In this document: positions 16,470 through 27,199 of the stretch, piece after piece
Layout of the letters: every line of letters starts with the position of its first letter
How positions within the stretch are numbered: position 1 is the stretch's first letter
Assembly (NCBI RefSeq): GCF_016586355.1
Contig: NZ_BLYI01000006.1
Coordinates: forward strand, 1-64,000
Reading direction: 5' to 3'
Source of the DNA: Anaerostipes butyraticus
GTDB lineage: Bacteria; Bacillota; Clostridia; Lachnospirales; Lachnospiraceae
Length of the DNA stretch: 64,000 nucleotides
Notes under the pieces: generated by a model
What the model saw: only the letters and a program-made list of their open reading frames with translations
Databases searched by the model: none
Told to the model about the DNA's origin: nothing
Translations under genes and position numbers: made by a program

Positions 16470-17225
16470 ATGGAATTTAAATTAGATGTACATACCCATA
16501 CGATTGCCAGCGGACATGCTTACGCAACAGTTACGGAAATGGTAAAGGCGGCATCCGAGAGAGGGCTGGAACTGATTGGAATTACTGAGCATGCCAAGGG
16601 AATTCCGGGAACATGCGACAGCATGTATTTTCATAATATGAAGATCATTCCAAGAAAAATGTACGGCGTAGAAGTCATGATGGGAGCGGAAATCAACATA
16701 CTGGATTATGACGGGACTTTGAGCCTGGATGAAAAAATAATTGATAAGACGCTGGATATCAGAATTGCAGGAATCCATGATCCGTGTTATACAGTTGGAA
16801 CCATTGCCCAGAACACACAAGCTTTGGTAAAAGCCATTGAAAATCCTCAGGTTGACATTATCAGCCACCCGGATGATTCCAGGATCCCGGTGGATTATGA
16901 AACCATAGTGGATGCAGCAAAAGAAAATCATACACTTCTGGAAATCAATAATAGTTCGCTGGATTGCCTGTCTTCCAGAGTCGGAGCCTGGGATAATCTC
17001 CAGGTAATGCTAAGGTTCTGTGAGGATAAGAAAGTACCGGTGATTGCCAATACAGATTCTCATTTTGCAGATGCAGTGGGAGTTTTTGACCATGTCAGTG
17101 TATTATTGGAAGAAATGAATTTTCCGGAGGAACTGGTGGTGAATCGTTCTGTTGATTTGCTGAAAGAGCAGATACAGAAACACCGGACAATCCGAAAGAT
17201 CGGGAAGCAAAGATGCAGCAGTTAA
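16470..17225 (+). CDS. PHP-domain phosphatase, YcdX type
   Basis: A 251-residue PHP hydrolase with metal motifs DVHTHTIASGHA (6-17), ITEHAKG, EINILDYDG, HPDDSRIP and NTDSHFAD. Closest to the YcdX/histidinol-phosphatase-like group, which releases phosphate from small molecules with a trinuclear metal site. No his genes are near, so the substrate is open. AGGAAAG precedes the ATG, and the upstream 16,330-16,440 stretch holds two short inverted repeats but no gene. Confidence 0.85.
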   Translation: MEFKLDVHTHTIASGHAYATVTEMVKAASERGLELIGITEHAKGIPGTCDSMYFHNMKIIPRKMYGVEVMMGAEINILDYDGTLSLDEKIIDKTLDIRIAGIHDPCYTVGTIAQNTQALVKAIENPQVDIISHPDDSRIPVDYETIVDAAKENHTLLEINNSSLDCLSSRVGAWDNLQVMLRFCEDKKVPVIANTDSHFADAVGVFDHVSVLLEEMNFPEELVVNRSVDLLKEQIQKHRTIRKIGKQRCSS

Positions 17226-17255
17226 AAAATACCGGCAGGAGATTTCTGCCGGTAT
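17222..17255 (-). terminator. Terminator of the YprB-like gene
   Basis: Perfect 10-bp stem ATACCGGCAG/CTGCCGGTAT (17229-17238, 17246-17255). On the minus strand it is followed by TTTTTT; on the plus strand the T run is poor, though it may end the PHP transcript too. Confidence 0.8.
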
Positions 17256-17274
17256 CTGTATGTAAAAGAACTAT

Positions 17275-18213
17275 TTAATCGGCCGGATTCATAAGGTAGA
17301 TGATACTGTGGTGCAGAAAAGACTGCAGCGCCTGTGTATCATAAAGGAAATCCTGAGACGGTTTAAATTTTGAATAGCATCTGGAAGGAGAAGCGGGGAT
17401 CCTGGCCTTTCGGTCGACAAAAGATCCCATGGATTTAGGGATAATGATATCTTCTTCTGGCAGATAGTAATAATCTTTCGGATTTGGATAATAGTGCCGA
17501 AGCGTCATGTCTTCTCCGAATTTGGCAGAAAAACGGGCAGAGTCCTTTTCAGTCTGAAGTGACATGCCGTCTTTTTCAAAATGAGCGGCTGCGGGAAAAG
17601 GATGTCTCAGAGAAAGCCCGGCGGTAAATCCGGAGGAAACAAATTCTGCATTTTGTACTGTGAAAGAGCCGGATTCCAGAGAAGGATAACAGAGAAGCTG
17701 AAATACAGCCCTGAGTCCTGTCAGGTCTTCCTTGTTATGAAGAAGAATCTGGTCTTTTAAAGCAGTGTCACCGGTTTTCAGCCAGGACTGGTAAGCCTTA
17801 ATGACCTTTTTTCCGGAAAGTGAGTCTTTGCGCTTAATGCCAAGATAATCTTCAAAATTTTTCTGCCGGAAGCTGCGGAACGGGAAAAGGTGGCGGTATC
17901 GGCGCAGCTTTTGGTACAGATCCAGATGTTCTTTGGAACTTAGAGAATCTGAAAATCCGTATTCCCGGATTTTGGCAGTCAGAAACGGGAGATCAAAGGC
18001 CGCACCGTTGAAACTTATGATGGTTTTATAATCTTTGCAGAAGGAAAGAAAATCAGCAAGGATTTGTTTCTGGGAAAAACCATCTTCGTTAAACCACTGG
18101 ACACAGGCGCCGTCAGACGGACAGCAGCCTATGATGGTAATGGCAGAAAGATCTGCACTGAGTCCGGTTGTCTCAATATCAAAAAATAAACAGTCATCCA
18201 TTCTCATTTTCAT
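17275..18213 (-). CDS. YprB-like RNase H-fold exonuclease
   Basis: The 312-residue protein has a DEDD-type exonuclease domain: FFDIETTG (9-16), ISFNGAAFDLPFL (near 67-79) and HNKEDLTGL (near 155). This matches the YprB ribonuclease H-like family. The last 120 residues have no known motif. Start at 18213 with GGAGG seven bases upstream. Divergent from ruvA with a 120-base shared promoter region, which may suggest a DNA-repair role, but that is inference. Confidence 0.8.
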   Translation of the reverse strand: MKMRMDDCLFFDIETTGLSADLSAITIIGCCPSDGACVQWFNEDGFSQKQILADFLSFCKDYKTIISFNGAAFDLPFLTAKIREYGFSDSLSSKEHLDLYQKLRRYRHLFPFRSFRQKNFEDYLGIKRKDSLSGKKVIKAYQSWLKTGDTALKDQILLHNKEDLTGLRAVFQLLCYPSLESGSFTVQNAEFVSSGFTAGLSLRHPFPAAAHFEKDGMSLQTEKDSARFSAKFGEDMTLRHYYPNPKDYYYLPEEDIIIPKSMGSFVDRKARIPASPSRCYSKFKPSQDFLYDTQALQSFLHHSIIYLMNPAD

Positions 18214-18336
18214 AAAATATCCTCCAGAACATGTGTTTTTATTATAGCTTTTCCATATTTTTTTTGCAATCCCTAGGAATCAGAGGAACATATGTGTTAT
18301 AATACCAGACAAATGGCGTATCAAGGAGGATAGACA

Positions 18337-18942
18337 GTGATTGCATATATAAAAGGAATTTTGGCCAGTGTAGATCCCAAAGGGATTGTTTTGGAAAATC
18401 AGGGAATCGGATACCGAATGATGATGCCAATGAGGATGGAAAGTTTTCCAAAGATCGGCCAGGAGATGAAAGTGTTTACCCACATGCATGTCAGAGAAGA
18501 TGACGTCAGTCTTTTTGGCTTCAGAACACAGGAAGAACTGGAAGCGTTTGAACTGCTGATCAGTGTCAGCGGGATCGGGCCGAAAGTCGGTCTTTCTATT
18601 TTGTCCACTCTGACTGTTTATGAATTAAAGATTGCGCTGATGAGTGAAGATGTAAAGACCATTTCCTCAGCTCCGGGACTCGGACCGAAAGGAGCAAGGA
18701 AGCTGATCCTGGAATTGAAAGATAAGCTTGTGCTGGATGAATTTGAGGACAATGGATCAAAACCGCAGACAGCAGGTCTTTCAGAAGGAGAAAATGACGC
18801 GGTTCTTATGACCATAGAAGGCCTGGTAAGCCTGGGATATTCGAGGACAGAGGCTGCTGTTGCTGTGAAGAAAGTAGAAAATGCCCAGTCTTATGAACCG
18901 GAAGAGCTATTAAAGAAGGCATTAAAAAACATTATGATATAG
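18337..18942 (+). CDS. ruvA: Holliday junction helicase subunit RuvA
   Basis: A 201-residue RuvA with the N-terminal OB fold (MIAYIKGILASVDP), two helix-hairpin-helix motifs (ISVSGIGPKVGLSIL and APGLGPKGARKLI) and a C-terminal domain that contacts RuvB. It binds four-way junctions. Translation starts at GTG 18337 with AGGAGG seven bases upstream. A TATAAT with an extended TG element lies about 40 bases before it. Confidence 0.96.
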   Translation: MIAYIKGILASVDPKGIVLENQGIGYRMMMPMRMESFPKIGQEMKVFTHMHVREDDVSLFGFRTQEELEAFELLISVSGIGPKVGLSILSTLTVYELKIALMSEDVKTISSAPGLGPKGARKLILELKDKLVLDEFEDNGSKPQTAGLSEGENDAVLMTIEGLVSLGYSRTEAAVAVKKVENAQSYEPEELLKKALKNIMI

Positions 18943-18951
18943 GGGAAAAAG

Positions 18952-19959
18952 ATGATAGATCGTGTGATTTCTACAGAACTGGAAGAAGAGATAACAATAG
19001 AGAATCATCTGCGGCCGCAGAGGCTTGCAGATTATATCGGACAGGAGAAAGTAAAACAGAATTTGAAGATTTTTATCGAGGCGGCAAAGAACAGAGGAGA
19101 ATCATTGGATCATGTATTGTTTTATGGCCCTCCGGGGCTGGGGAAAACGACACTGGCCGGAATCGTTGCCAATGAGATGGGAGTTCATCTAAAAGTAACC
19201 AGCGGTCCTGCGATTGAAAAACCGGGAGAGATCGCGGCGCTGTTAAATAATCTTCAGGAAGGAGATGTCTTGTTTATTGATGAGATCCACCGCCTGAACC
19301 GTCAGGTAGAAGAGGTTCTTTATCCTGCAATGGAGGATTATGCTATTGATATTCTGATCGGGAAAGGACAGGCAGCAAGATCCATCCGGCTGGAACTGCC
19401 GAGATTTACTCTGGTTGGAGCGACTACAAGGGCCGGGATGCTGACGGCTCCGCTGAGGGATCGTTTCGGGGTGGTAAACCGTCTTGATTTTTATACAAAA
19501 GAAGAATTAAGTACGATTGTCAAAAATTCAGCCAAAATGCTGGAAATTGAGATTGATGACCAGGGAGCGCTGGAGATTGCCAGGCGGTCCAGAGGAACGC
19601 CAAGGCTTGCAAATCGTCTGTTAAAGAGAGTAAGGGATTTTGCCCAGGTGAAATATGAAGGGAAAATTACAGAGGAAGTAGCCGTAGATGCCCTGAATCA
19701 TCTGGAAGTTGATACGATGGGGCTGGATCAGACAGACCGGTCGATTTTAAAGATCATGATGGAGACATTCGAAGGAAAACCTGTAGGTCTGGATACTCTG
19801 GCGGCAGCAGTAGGCGAGGATTCAGGAACGATTGAAGATGTATATGAGCCGTATCTGATTCAAAATGGGCTGATTCAGAGAACTCCGAGAGGAAGGATGC
19901 TGACAAAGGCTGCCTATGAACATTTCGGAGTGCCGGCTCCGGAAGGAAAGGAAAGATGA
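18952..19959 (+). CDS. ruvB: Holliday junction helicase motor RuvB
   Basis: A 335-residue AAA+ ATPase that drives branch migration. Walker [10 protein letters not shown] (near 62), Walker [11 protein letters not shown], sensor GATTRAGML, arginine finger region APLRDRFG and the C-terminal winged helix ending RTPRGRMLT. It follows ruvA by nine bases and overlaps the next gene by four bases (ATGA). Confidence 0.97.
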   Translation: MIDRVISTELEEEITIENHLRPQRLADYIGQEKVKQNLKIFIEAAKNRGESLDHVLFYGPPGLGKTTLAGIVANEMGVHLKVTSGPAIEKPGEIAALLNNLQEGDVLFIDEIHRLNRQVEEVLYPAMEDYAIDILIGKGQAARSIRLELPRFTLVGATTRAGMLTAPLRDRFGVVNRLDFYTKEELSTIVKNSAKMLEIEIDDQGALEIARRSRGTPRLANRLLKRVRDFAQVKYEGKITEEVAVDALNHLEVDTMGLDQTDRSILKIMMETFEGKPVGLDTLAAAVGEDSGTIEDVYEPYLIQNGLIQRTPRGRMLTKAAYEHFGVPAPEGKER

Positions 19960-22325
19960 AAAAAAGAGAGATTGAGGTTCTGGCTCCGGCAGGATCCATG
20001 GAGTGCCTGCGGGCAGCGGTTTTAAATGGCGCTGACGCAGTTTATCTGGGCGGGGAGATGTTTGGCGCCAGAGCCTATGCGGGAAATTTTAAAAAAGAAG
20101 AACTTTGTGAAGCGATTGACTATGCTCATATTTTTGGAAAGAAGATTTTTCTTACGATCAACACGCTGGTGAAAGAAACAGAGAGCAGACAGCTTATTGA
20201 GTTTCTGATTCCCTATTATGAGCAGGGGCTTGACGCAGTAATCATTCAGGATCCTGGAGTCATTCGGATGGTCAGAGAACATTTTCCGGATCTGGAGATT
20301 CATGCCAGTACACAGATGACGGTCACAGGAGTGAACAGTGCCAGACTGGTCAAACGAATGGGAGCGAAAAGGGTCGTTCCGGCGAGAGAACTTTCCCTGG
20401 AAGAGATCAGAGAGATCAAAGAGGCAGCAAAGATGGACATTGAGTGCTTTGTGCATGGAGCTCTTTGTTACTGCTATTCCGGACAATGTTTTATGAGCAG
20501 CATGCTGGGCGGAAGAAGCGGAAACCGTGGAAGATGTGCGGGAACCTGCAGGCTTCCTTTTTATGGAAAAGATTCTGGGAAGAATAAATATCTTCTGAGT
20601 CTGAAAGATCTGTGTACGATCGAACAGCTTCCGGAAATTCTGGATCACGGAGTGGATTCTCTTAAAATAGAAGGAAGGATGAAAGGCGCCAGGTATGTAG
20701 GAGAAGTGACGAGGATTTACCGGAAATATGTAGATCTGTATTTGTCCGGAAAAGAATATAAGGTAGATCCGCAAGATAAAAAAATCCTGATGGAGTTGTT
20801 TAATCGCGGCGGTTTTACAGATGGTTATTATAACAGATATCACGGACGGGATATGATGAGCATGGAACGTCCGGATCATCAGGGAATTTTGATCGGGAAG
20901 ATTCAGTCCATAAAAAAGGGAACATTATCATTTACATCCATGGAAAAAATCCATAAAGGAGATGTTCTGCAGATCCGGACTCGAGATGAAGAAAATATCG
21001 AACTGACCAGTCCGTCTGACTGGGAAAAGGGTGATTTTGTAACACTGAATGGACAGAAGATGAAGAAGCTTTCTGTGGGAATGAAAATCATGAGGACCAG
21101 AAACATGGAGCTGGTCACAAGGATTGATGGAATGCTTCAGCAGAAAAAGAAAGAAAAACTTAAGGGAAAAGTTACACTTTGTCCCGGCAGATGTGCTAAA
21201 CTCTGGATAGAGGATGGTGAAATTTCTGTCAGTGCAGAAGGGCCGGTGATCGAAGAAGCGAAAAAACACGGAGCCCGGGCAGATGAGGTGCGGCGGCAGC
21301 TGGAAAAGACGGGAGAGACTCATTACGAATTTCAGGAGCTGGAAGTGGAATTAAGCGGTCAGGCGTTTGTTCCGGGTTCCGTCCTGAAAAAGCTGCGCAG
21401 GGAAGCGTTTTCACGGATGGATGAAGAAAAGACCGGAAGATACCGGAGACAATACCGGCGGATGGAGCCGGATACTGTACAGGAAGATAAACCATCGAAG
21501 GATCGGGAAGCCCGGTTTAGTGTTTCCCTGGAGAGTCTGGAACTTCTTGATACGGTTTTAAACCATCCGAAAGTTGAGGATATCTATCTGCCATGGCGGC
21601 AGTTAAAACAGGAAGCGGATCCGGAACACATTGTGAGAAGGGTCAGAGAGACAGGGCGGAAATGTTATCTTATGCTGCCTCAGATTGCAAGAAGACAGCA
21701 GATCAAGGAGCTGGATCAGGCAAAAAGCTGGATTCTGTCAGAAAAGATAGACGGTCTGATCATCCGGAATCTGGAAGAATATGGATGGGCCCTGGAAGCA
21801 GGATACGGCGGGGAAATGATCCTGGATTATATGATGTATGCCTATAATCGGAAGGCTGTTATGGAATATAAGGAGTACGCCAGAGGGGATGTCCGTATGA
21901 CGTATCCGGAAGAATGCAGTCTTGAGGAGATGGAAGAACTGAATCTTGAAAGCGCGGACCTTCTGATCTACGGCTATCTTCCGCTGATGGTATCTGCTCA
22001 GTGTGTAAAGGAGAATCTGCATCGGTGTGATGGCAGAGAGCAGTGGATGACGATCCAGGACCGGTATCGAAAGAAGTTTTTTGTGCACAGCTGCTGCAGC
22101 GACTGTGTCAATGAAATTTATAATGGGCAGCCTTTGTGGCTTGGAGGAGAGATTGAGGCAGTCTGCCGGCGTCTGCGTCCAAAAGCATACAGGGTCCATT
22201 TAACAAAAGAAACGCCGAAAGAGGCGGAGTTGGTTTTAAAGGCGGCAGAGGAAGTGTGGGACGGCAAAGACCACGCTCCGGTCAAAGATTATACGAAAGG
22301 ACATTTTAGGCGGGGAGCCTTATAG
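19956..22325 (+). CDS. U32 family protein, RlhA-like RNA hydroxylation factor
   Basis: A 789-residue U32 'peptidase' with [16 protein letters not shown] at the N-terminus, the signature [12 protein letters not shown] and [27 protein letters not shown]. These cysteines are typical of U32 proteins that bind iron-sulfur and hydroxylate tRNA or 23S rRNA in E. coli (TrhP, RlhA); the long C-terminal DUF3656-type part favours the RlhA branch. Near the end [13 protein letters not shown] adds more cysteines. True protease activity is doubtful. It overlaps ruvB by four bases. Confidence 0.85.
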   Translation: MKKREIEVLAPAGSMECLRAAVLNGADAVYLGGEMFGARAYAGNFKKEELCEAIDYAHIFGKKIFLTINTLVKETESRQLIEFLIPYYEQGLDAVIIQDPGVIRMVREHFPDLEIHASTQMTVTGVNSARLVKRMGAKRVVPARELSLEEIREIKEAAKMDIECFVHGALCYCYSGQCFMSSMLGGRSGNRGRCAGTCRLPFYGKDSGKNKYLLSLKDLCTIEQLPEILDHGVDSLKIEGRMKGARYVGEVTRIYRKYVDLYLSGKEYKVDPQDKKILMELFNRGGFTDGYYNRYHGRDMMSMERPDHQGILIGKIQSIKKGTLSFTSMEKIHKGDVLQIRTRDEENIELTSPSDWEKGDFVTLNGQKMKKLSVGMKIMRTRNMELVTRIDGMLQQKKKEKLKGKVTLCPGRCAKLWIEDGEISVSAEGPVIEEAKKHGARADEVRRQLEKTGETHYEFQELEVELSGQAFVPGSVLKKLRREAFSRMDEEKTGRYRRQYRRMEPDTVQEDKPSKDREARFSVSLESLELLDTVLNHPKVEDIYLPWRQLKQEADPEHIVRRVRETGRKCYLMLPQIARRQQIKELDQAKSWILSEKIDGLIIRNLEEYGWALEAGYGGEMILDYMMYAYNRKAVMEYKEYARGDVRMTYPEECSLEEMEELNLESADLLIYGYLPLMVSAQCVKENLHRCDGREQWMTIQDRYRKKFFVHSCCSDCVNEIYNGQPLWLGGEIEAVCRRLRPKAYRVHLTKETPKEAELVLKAAEEVWDGKDHAPVKDYTKGHFRRGAL

Positions 22326-22333
22326 GTAGTGGT

Positions 22334-23728
22334 ATGATACAGATTATTACAGTCATTGCAAAATATCTGATTTTGATCATGTGTCTGATTTACACTTTTT
22401 CCTGTTATACGATGTTTCGTCCAAAGAATAAGGAACGACAGGGAGATTTGCTGGATAATCAGGTAATCTACATGTTCATTTTCCTTTTTTTGTGCAATGC
22501 GGTTTTATTTTTAAAGACATTTGATTTGAAAATATTGATTTTTTTTGCGGCACAGATTGTATTTTTCGAGATACTGATGATCCTGTTTCCAAGGATTTAT
22601 AAGAAGTGTTCGCGGCTTCTGATCAATAACACATGTTTTCTTCTGGGTGTGGGATTTGTTATCCTGACCAGGCTGTCATTTGATCTGGCAATCCGTCAGT
22701 TCGCGATCGCGGCGGTCAGTGTTCTGGTGACCAGTGTAATTCCGCTTATGATGCATAAGATCACAATCTGGAATAAACTGGGATGGCTGTATGCGGCGGC
22801 CGGTTTTGTTCTTCTTTCCTCTGTATTTGTAATTGGAGTACAGAAGAATGGATCGTATAACTGGGTCAGCATTGGCGGATTCGCATTTCAGCCGTCGGAG
22901 TTTGTAAAGATTATTTTTGTATTTTTTACTGCTGCGCTGCTGTGCAAAGCAAAAGAGTTTAAGGATCTGGTAAAGATAACGATTGTAGCAGCTTTGTATG
23001 TTATGGTTCTGGTAGTGGAACGAGATCTGGGAGGAGCTCTGCTTTACTTTATGATATATCTGATGATGCTGTATGTGGCAACGGCAAAAGCGATTTATTT
23101 GTTTGGCGGCCTGGGAGCAGGATCTCTGGCGGCGGTCATTGCGTACCATCTGTTTTCCCATGTGCAGGTCAGGGTGGCGGTATGGAGAGATCCGTTTTCC
23201 ATGATTGAAGGCAGAGGACTTCAGGTATGTCAGTCTCTTTTTGCCATTGGAACCGGAGGCTGGTTTGGCATGGGACTTGGAAACGGACGTCCTAATGATA
23301 TCCCGGTTCGGGAATCTGACTTTATTTTTTCTGTGATCAGTGAGGAATTTGGCGTTATTTTCGGAATCTGTCTGATTTTTGTACTGATCAGCTGTTTCAT
23401 TTTGTTTATGGATATTTCAACCAGGAGCAGGAAGCTTTTTAATAAGCTGCTGTGTCTGGGATTTGGCGTATGTTTTTTATTCCAGGTGTTTTTAAGTATC
23501 GGAGGAGTAACGAAATTCATTCCTTCCACAGGAGTTACGATTCCTCTGGTGAGTTATGGAGGCACATCGGTTGTCAGTACGCTGATTATCATCAATATCA
23601 TTCAGGGATTGTATATGTTAGCAGATAGTGAGGAAGAGGAACATGAGCGTATTAAGGCGGAAGAAGAAGCAGAAAAACGAAAATACAGAGAAAAAGACTA
23701 TTCTTCAAAGAATTCAGGATTCCATTAA
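22334..23728 (+). CDS. SEDS glycosyltransferase (FtsW/RodA/SpoVE)
   Basis: A 464-residue polytopic membrane protein that polymerises lipid II into glycan chains. The SEDS signature GVTIPLVSYGGTSVVSTLI is near 400, and the catalytic-loop region NWVSIGGFAFQPSE is near 178. It has about two extra N-terminal helices before the core, longer than E. coli FtsW. Its last 86 bases overlap the start of the PBP gene in another frame, so the two partners are translationally linked. Confidence 0.9.
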   Translation: MIQIITVIAKYLILIMCLIYTFSCYTMFRPKNKERQGDLLDNQVIYMFIFLFLCNAVLFLKTFDLKILIFFAAQIVFFEILMILFPRIYKKCSRLLINNTCFLLGVGFVILTRLSFDLAIRQFAIAAVSVLVTSVIPLMMHKITIWNKLGWLYAAAGFVLLSSVFVIGVQKNGSYNWVSIGGFAFQPSEFVKIIFVFFTAALLCKAKEFKDLVKITIVAALYVMVLVVERDLGGALLYFMIYLMMLYVATAKAIYLFGGLGAGSLAAVIAYHLFSHVQVRVAVWRDPFSMIEGRGLQVCQSLFAIGTGGWFGMGLGNGRPNDIPVRESDFIFSVISEEFGVIFGICLIFVLISCFILFMDISTRSRKLFNKLLCLGFGVCFLFQVFLSIGGVTKFIPSTGVTIPLVSYGGTSVVSTLIIINIIQGLYMLADSEEEEHERIKAEEEAEKRKYREKDYSSKNSGFH

Positions 23729-25142
23729 AGAAGGACCGAAAAAAAAGAGAAAGGCCAATCGGCAGATTCTTCAGATTACGTATATCTTTGTGGGAATGTT
23801 TCTGGTGCTGATCGGTTATATCATTTATTTTGTGGCTGTGGACAGCAAAGATGTGATTACAGATCCTCATAACAGAAGAGTCCAGGAGATGGCCAAAAAT
23901 GTAGTCAGAGGAAAGATCATCAGCAGTGACGGCAATGTCCTTGCGCAGACGATCACGGAAAATGGCGAAGAAGAAAGAGATTACCCGTACGGCAGGATGT
24001 TTGCCCATGTGGTAGGTTATAATGATAAAGGAAAAGCCGGACTGGAATCAAAATGCAATTTTGATCTGCTGACATCCAACGCGAATCTTCTTTCTCAGAT
24101 TACGAGCAGTCTGAAAGGAGAAAAAAGCCAGGGTGACAATGTCTATACCACGCTGAGTACAAAAGTTCAGACAGCGGCATATAATGCTCTTCAGGGAGAA
24201 AAAGGAGCGGTTGTTGCCATGGATCCGGAAACCGGGGCAGTCTATGCCATGGTTTCAAAACCGGATTTTCGTCCGGGACTGGTAGCGGAGAACTGGGAGG
24301 AGTTAAATACGGACGAAGATTCCCTCCTGTTAAACCGTGCCACACAGGGACTGTATCCGCCGGGTTCCACCTTTAAGGTTGTGACAGCGCTGGAATATAT
24401 GCGGGAGCATCCGGATGACTATCAGGATTTCACATATAACTGTACAGGGCATACGACGATCGGAACGCTGGATATCCAGTGTTATGGCGGCGCAGTCCAC
24501 GGAACTGTCGACCTGGCAGGAGCGATCGAACATTCCTGCAACACGGCATTTGTCCATATTGCGGAAAAGCTGGATAAGGATAAACTGGCATCTCTTGCTG
24601 GTGACCTGATGTTTAATTCCAAGATACCGATCAATCTGCAGGCAACTTCAAGCCGTTTTACATTCAACGGAGATTCCGGAATCAATGAGCTGGCGCAGAC
24701 AGCCATTGGACAGGGCAAAACACTGGTGACTCCGCTTCAGAATGCCATGGTCATGTGTGCCATTGCCAATGACGGAGTGATGATGCAGCCGTATCTGGTG
24801 GATCAGGTGAGAAATGTAGACGGCGGTGTAATCAAAGAAACGGAAACAGAAGAACTGGCGCAGCCGCTTCAGAAAGGTGAATGTGAGACATTAAAGACGA
24901 TGCTCAAAAAAGTTGTTGCCAGCGGAACCGGAACCAAGGCATATTCTTCAGAGTATACTGTTTATGGAAAAACCGGATCAGCGGAATATAATGACAACAA
25001 AGATTCCCATGCATGGTTTATCGGATGCGCGGAAAAAGATGGAAAGAAAATCGTTGTCAGTGTTCTGGTGGAAGACGGAGGTTCCGGAGGAAGTACGGCA
25101 GCTCCGATTGCGGACAAAGTTTTCCATTCATTTTTCGACTGA
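23643..25142 (+). CDS. Class B penicillin-binding protein (transpeptidase)
   Basis: A 499-residue monofunctional D,D-transpeptidase: basic cytoplasmic tail, one membrane helix (near 45-65), a short dimerisation domain, then the catalytic domain with STFK (in YPPGSTFKVV), SCN (HSCNTAF) and KTGS (YGKTGSAEY). It cross-links peptidoglycan strands made by the SEDS partner encoded just upstream. GAGGAAGAGG precedes ATG 23643; an in-frame ATG at 23628 is less well placed. Without a PASTA tail it resembles the PbpA group. Confidence 0.9.
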   Translation: MSVLRRKKKQKNENTEKKTILQRIQDSIKEGPKKKRKANRQILQITYIFVGMFLVLIGYIIYFVAVDSKDVITDPHNRRVQEMAKNVVRGKIISSDGNVLAQTITENGEEERDYPYGRMFAHVVGYNDKGKAGLESKCNFDLLTSNANLLSQITSSLKGEKSQGDNVYTTLSTKVQTAAYNALQGEKGAVVAMDPETGAVYAMVSKPDFRPGLVAENWEELNTDEDSLLLNRATQGLYPPGSTFKVVTALEYMREHPDDYQDFTYNCTGHTTIGTLDIQCYGGAVHGTVDLAGAIEHSCNTAFVHIAEKLDKDKLASLAGDLMFNSKIPINLQATSSRFTFNGDSGINELAQTAIGQGKTLVTPLQNAMVMCAIANDGVMMQPYLVDQVRNVDGGVIKETETEELAQPLQKGECETLKTMLKKVVASGTGTKAYSSEYTVYGKTGSAEYNDNKDSHAWFIGCAEKDGKKIVVSVLVEDGGSGGSTAAPIADKVFHSFFD

Positions 25143-25174
25143 TGACGCAACTTTTGGAAAAGAACTATTATGAG

Positions 25175-25203
25175 TTGAAATCGTGATTTAATCAAGGTAT
25201 AAT
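25175..25203 (+). promoter_or_regulatory. Promoter of the Nudix gene
   Basis: TTGAAA (25175-25180), 17-base spacer, TATAAT (25198-25203), 65 bases before the ATG. Confidence 0.75.
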
Positions 25204-25267
25204 ATTTTCAAGGAAAGGCACACAACATGCGGAACGGGAAAAGAAAATCCGCAGACAGGAGGTTGTT

Positions 25268-25720
25268 ATGACGGAGGCAACGAGCTGTGGGGGTGTCGTA
25301 ATATTTAGAGGGAAGATTTTGCTGTTATATAAGAGTTATAAGAATCGTTATGACGGCTGGGTACTTCCAAAAGGTACTGTTGAGAAAGGAGAAAATCACG
25401 AGGAAACGGCTCTACGGGAAGTGAAGGAAGAGACAGACGCAGATGCACGGATTGTAAAATATGTCGGGAAAAGTGAATATTCTTTTTATTCGTTTCATGA
25501 ACAGATTGTAAAGAGTGTCCACTGGTATTTGATGGAGTCTGATAATTATCACTCCCGACCGCAGAAAGAAGAATTTTTTGTGGACTCAGGGTACTACAAA
25601 TTTCACGAGGCTTACCACTTATTGAAATTCCCGAATGAGAAGGAGATTTTAAAAGAAGCGTATGAAGAATATAAAAAAATGAAATCTTCGAACTGCTGGG
25701 GAAAGAGGCCAAGATACTGA
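25268..25720 (+). CDS. Nudix hydrolase
   Basis: A 150-residue Nudix protein with the box G-x5-E-x7-REVKEETD at residues 37-59 (PKGTVEKGENHEET then ALREVKEE). The last box glycine is replaced by Asp, common in Ap4A-hydrolase-like and MutT-like members. It should cleave a nucleoside diphosphate linked to another group; the exact substrate cannot be read. AGGAGG precedes the ATG; it is a single-gene unit with its own promoter and terminator. Confidence 0.87.
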   Translation: MTEATSCGGVVIFRGKILLLYKSYKNRYDGWVLPKGTVEKGENHEETALREVKEETDADARIVKYVGKSEYSFYSFHEQIVKSVHWYLMESDNYHSRPQKEEFFVDSGYYKFHEAYHLLKFPNEKEILKEAYEEYKKMKSSNCWGKRPRY

Positions 25721-25753
25721 AGAAGGATCAAGAGATTGATTCTTCTTTTTTTG
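25721..25753 (+). terminator. Terminator of the Nudix gene
   Basis: AGAAGGATCA (25721-25730) starts right after the stop and pairs with TGATTCTTCT (25737-25746), then seven T. Confidence 0.85.
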
Positions 25754-25913
25754 TCTTGTGGGGAAAAAGGAAATATGTTACAATTCTGATATGGAATAAA
25801 ATTTCTTAATAATAAAAATAGTAAAAAATAATTTCTTCAAGATAGCTTCTTTTTTATGTATAAAACCAAAAATCTCATATTAAACTGTAATATAAGAGAT
25901 TTGAGGTGTAAAA

Positions 25914-27086
25914 ATGAAGCGATTATTCGCAGCTGTCATTTTCATTTGCTTCACGGCAGTACATACCGTCTGTGCGAATCAGCCGGAAGCGGTAGTGACA
26001 TCAGCAGTTCCGGATTTAAACTTAACGGCAAAATCAGCAGTTGTTATGGAAGCAGGCAGCAAAACACTGCTTTATGAAAAAGACAAGGATAAAGAGCTTC
26101 CTCCGGCAAGTGTGACAAAAGTTATGTCGCTGCTGCTGATTTTTCAAGAGCTGGATGCAGGAAAACTCAGCCTAAAGGATGAAGTGACGGTCAGTGATCA
26201 TGCGGCATCCATGGGCGGATCGCAGGTGTTTTTGGAACCGGGAGAAAAGCAGGATGTGGAAACTCTTATAAAATGCGTAGTTGTTGCCAGCGCCAATGAT
26301 GCGGTCGTTGCTCTGGCAGAACATATTTCCGGAAGCGAAGATGCTTTTGTTCAGAGGATGAATCAGGAAGCGAAAAAACTGGGAATGAAACATACGGTTT
26401 TTAAAAATGCCTGTGGTCTGGATGAAGACGGACATGTAACGACAGCCTATGATATTGCCCTGATGTCAAGAGAACTGACAGTAAAGCATCCGGATGTATT
26501 TCAATATACGAAGATCTGGATGGATTCTTTTACTCATAAAACAAAAAAAGGAACCAGTGAATTTCAGTTAAGCAATACCAATAAGATGATTCGGCAGTAC
26601 AACGGCTGTACCGGATTGAAGACCGGCAGCACCAGCACGGCAAAATTCTGTCTGAGCGCGACGGCGACAAGAAATCATGTGGATTTGATTGCGGTGGTCA
26701 TGGCAAGCAGTGATTCCAAATCACGAATCAAAGATGCAGGAGCTCTTCTTGATTACGGATTCGCCAGCTGCCAGGTTGTAGAGGATGTTACAACCGCAGA
26801 AGAGATTGGAACGATCAAGGTTGAAAAAGGTAAAAAAGATACGGTGGTGTATCCGGAGAAGATAACGGCCAAAATAACAAGAATCAAGCAAAAAGACGGG
26901 AATCTGAAGAAAGAAATTAAGATTGATTCTCTGACGGCTCCGGTGAAAAAAGGACAGACCATCGGGAAAATCATATATAAAGACGGCAGTAAAACGGCAG
27001 CAGAGACCGATATCAAATCTATGGAATCCATACAGAAAATGGACTATTTGTCCAGCCTGCAGAAAATAGCGGAAGCATATTTTTAA
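25914..27086 (+). CDS. D-alanyl-D-alanine carboxypeptidase (DacF/DacB type)
   Basis: A 390-residue low-molecular-weight PBP that removes the last D-Ala of peptidoglycan stems. Signal peptide to about residue 20, then SVTK (PPASVTKVMS), SAN (VVASANDAVV) and KTG (TGLKTGSTSTAKF), followed by a C-terminal beta domain (residues 280-370) and a final amphipathic helix for membrane contact. The same family occurs again at 49,637. A hairpin of about 13 bp lies just before the ribosome site GAGG. Confidence 0.9.
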   Translation: MKRLFAAVIFICFTAVHTVCANQPEAVVTSAVPDLNLTAKSAVVMEAGSKTLLYEKDKDKELPPASVTKVMSLLLIFQELDAGKLSLKDEVTVSDHAASMGGSQVFLEPGEKQDVETLIKCVVVASANDAVVALAEHISGSEDAFVQRMNQEAKKLGMKHTVFKNACGLDEDGHVTTAYDIALMSRELTVKHPDVFQYTKIWMDSFTHKTKKGTSEFQLSNTNKMIRQYNGCTGLKTGSTSTAKFCLSATATRNHVDLIAVVMASSDSKSRIKDAGALLDYGFASCQVVEDVTTAEEIGTIKVEKGKKDTVVYPEKITAKITRIKQKDGNLKKEIKIDSLTAPVKKGQTIGKIIYKDGSKTAAETDIKSMESIQKMDYLSSLQKIAEAYF

Positions 27087-27199
27087 GACAGTTCATGAAA
27101 TTTCTTGCCGGCGGAAAATGACAACATTAAATTTAATTTCAGCGCTCATTATAATGAACTCATGAAGCAAAGATACTCAGTTTAAAAAGGAGGATTATA

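Noticed and set aside
27127-27160. Possible CcpA (cre) site before gutF around AGCGCT
   Set aside because: The palindrome fits the cre consensus poorly; spacing of the TG and CA ends is wrong.
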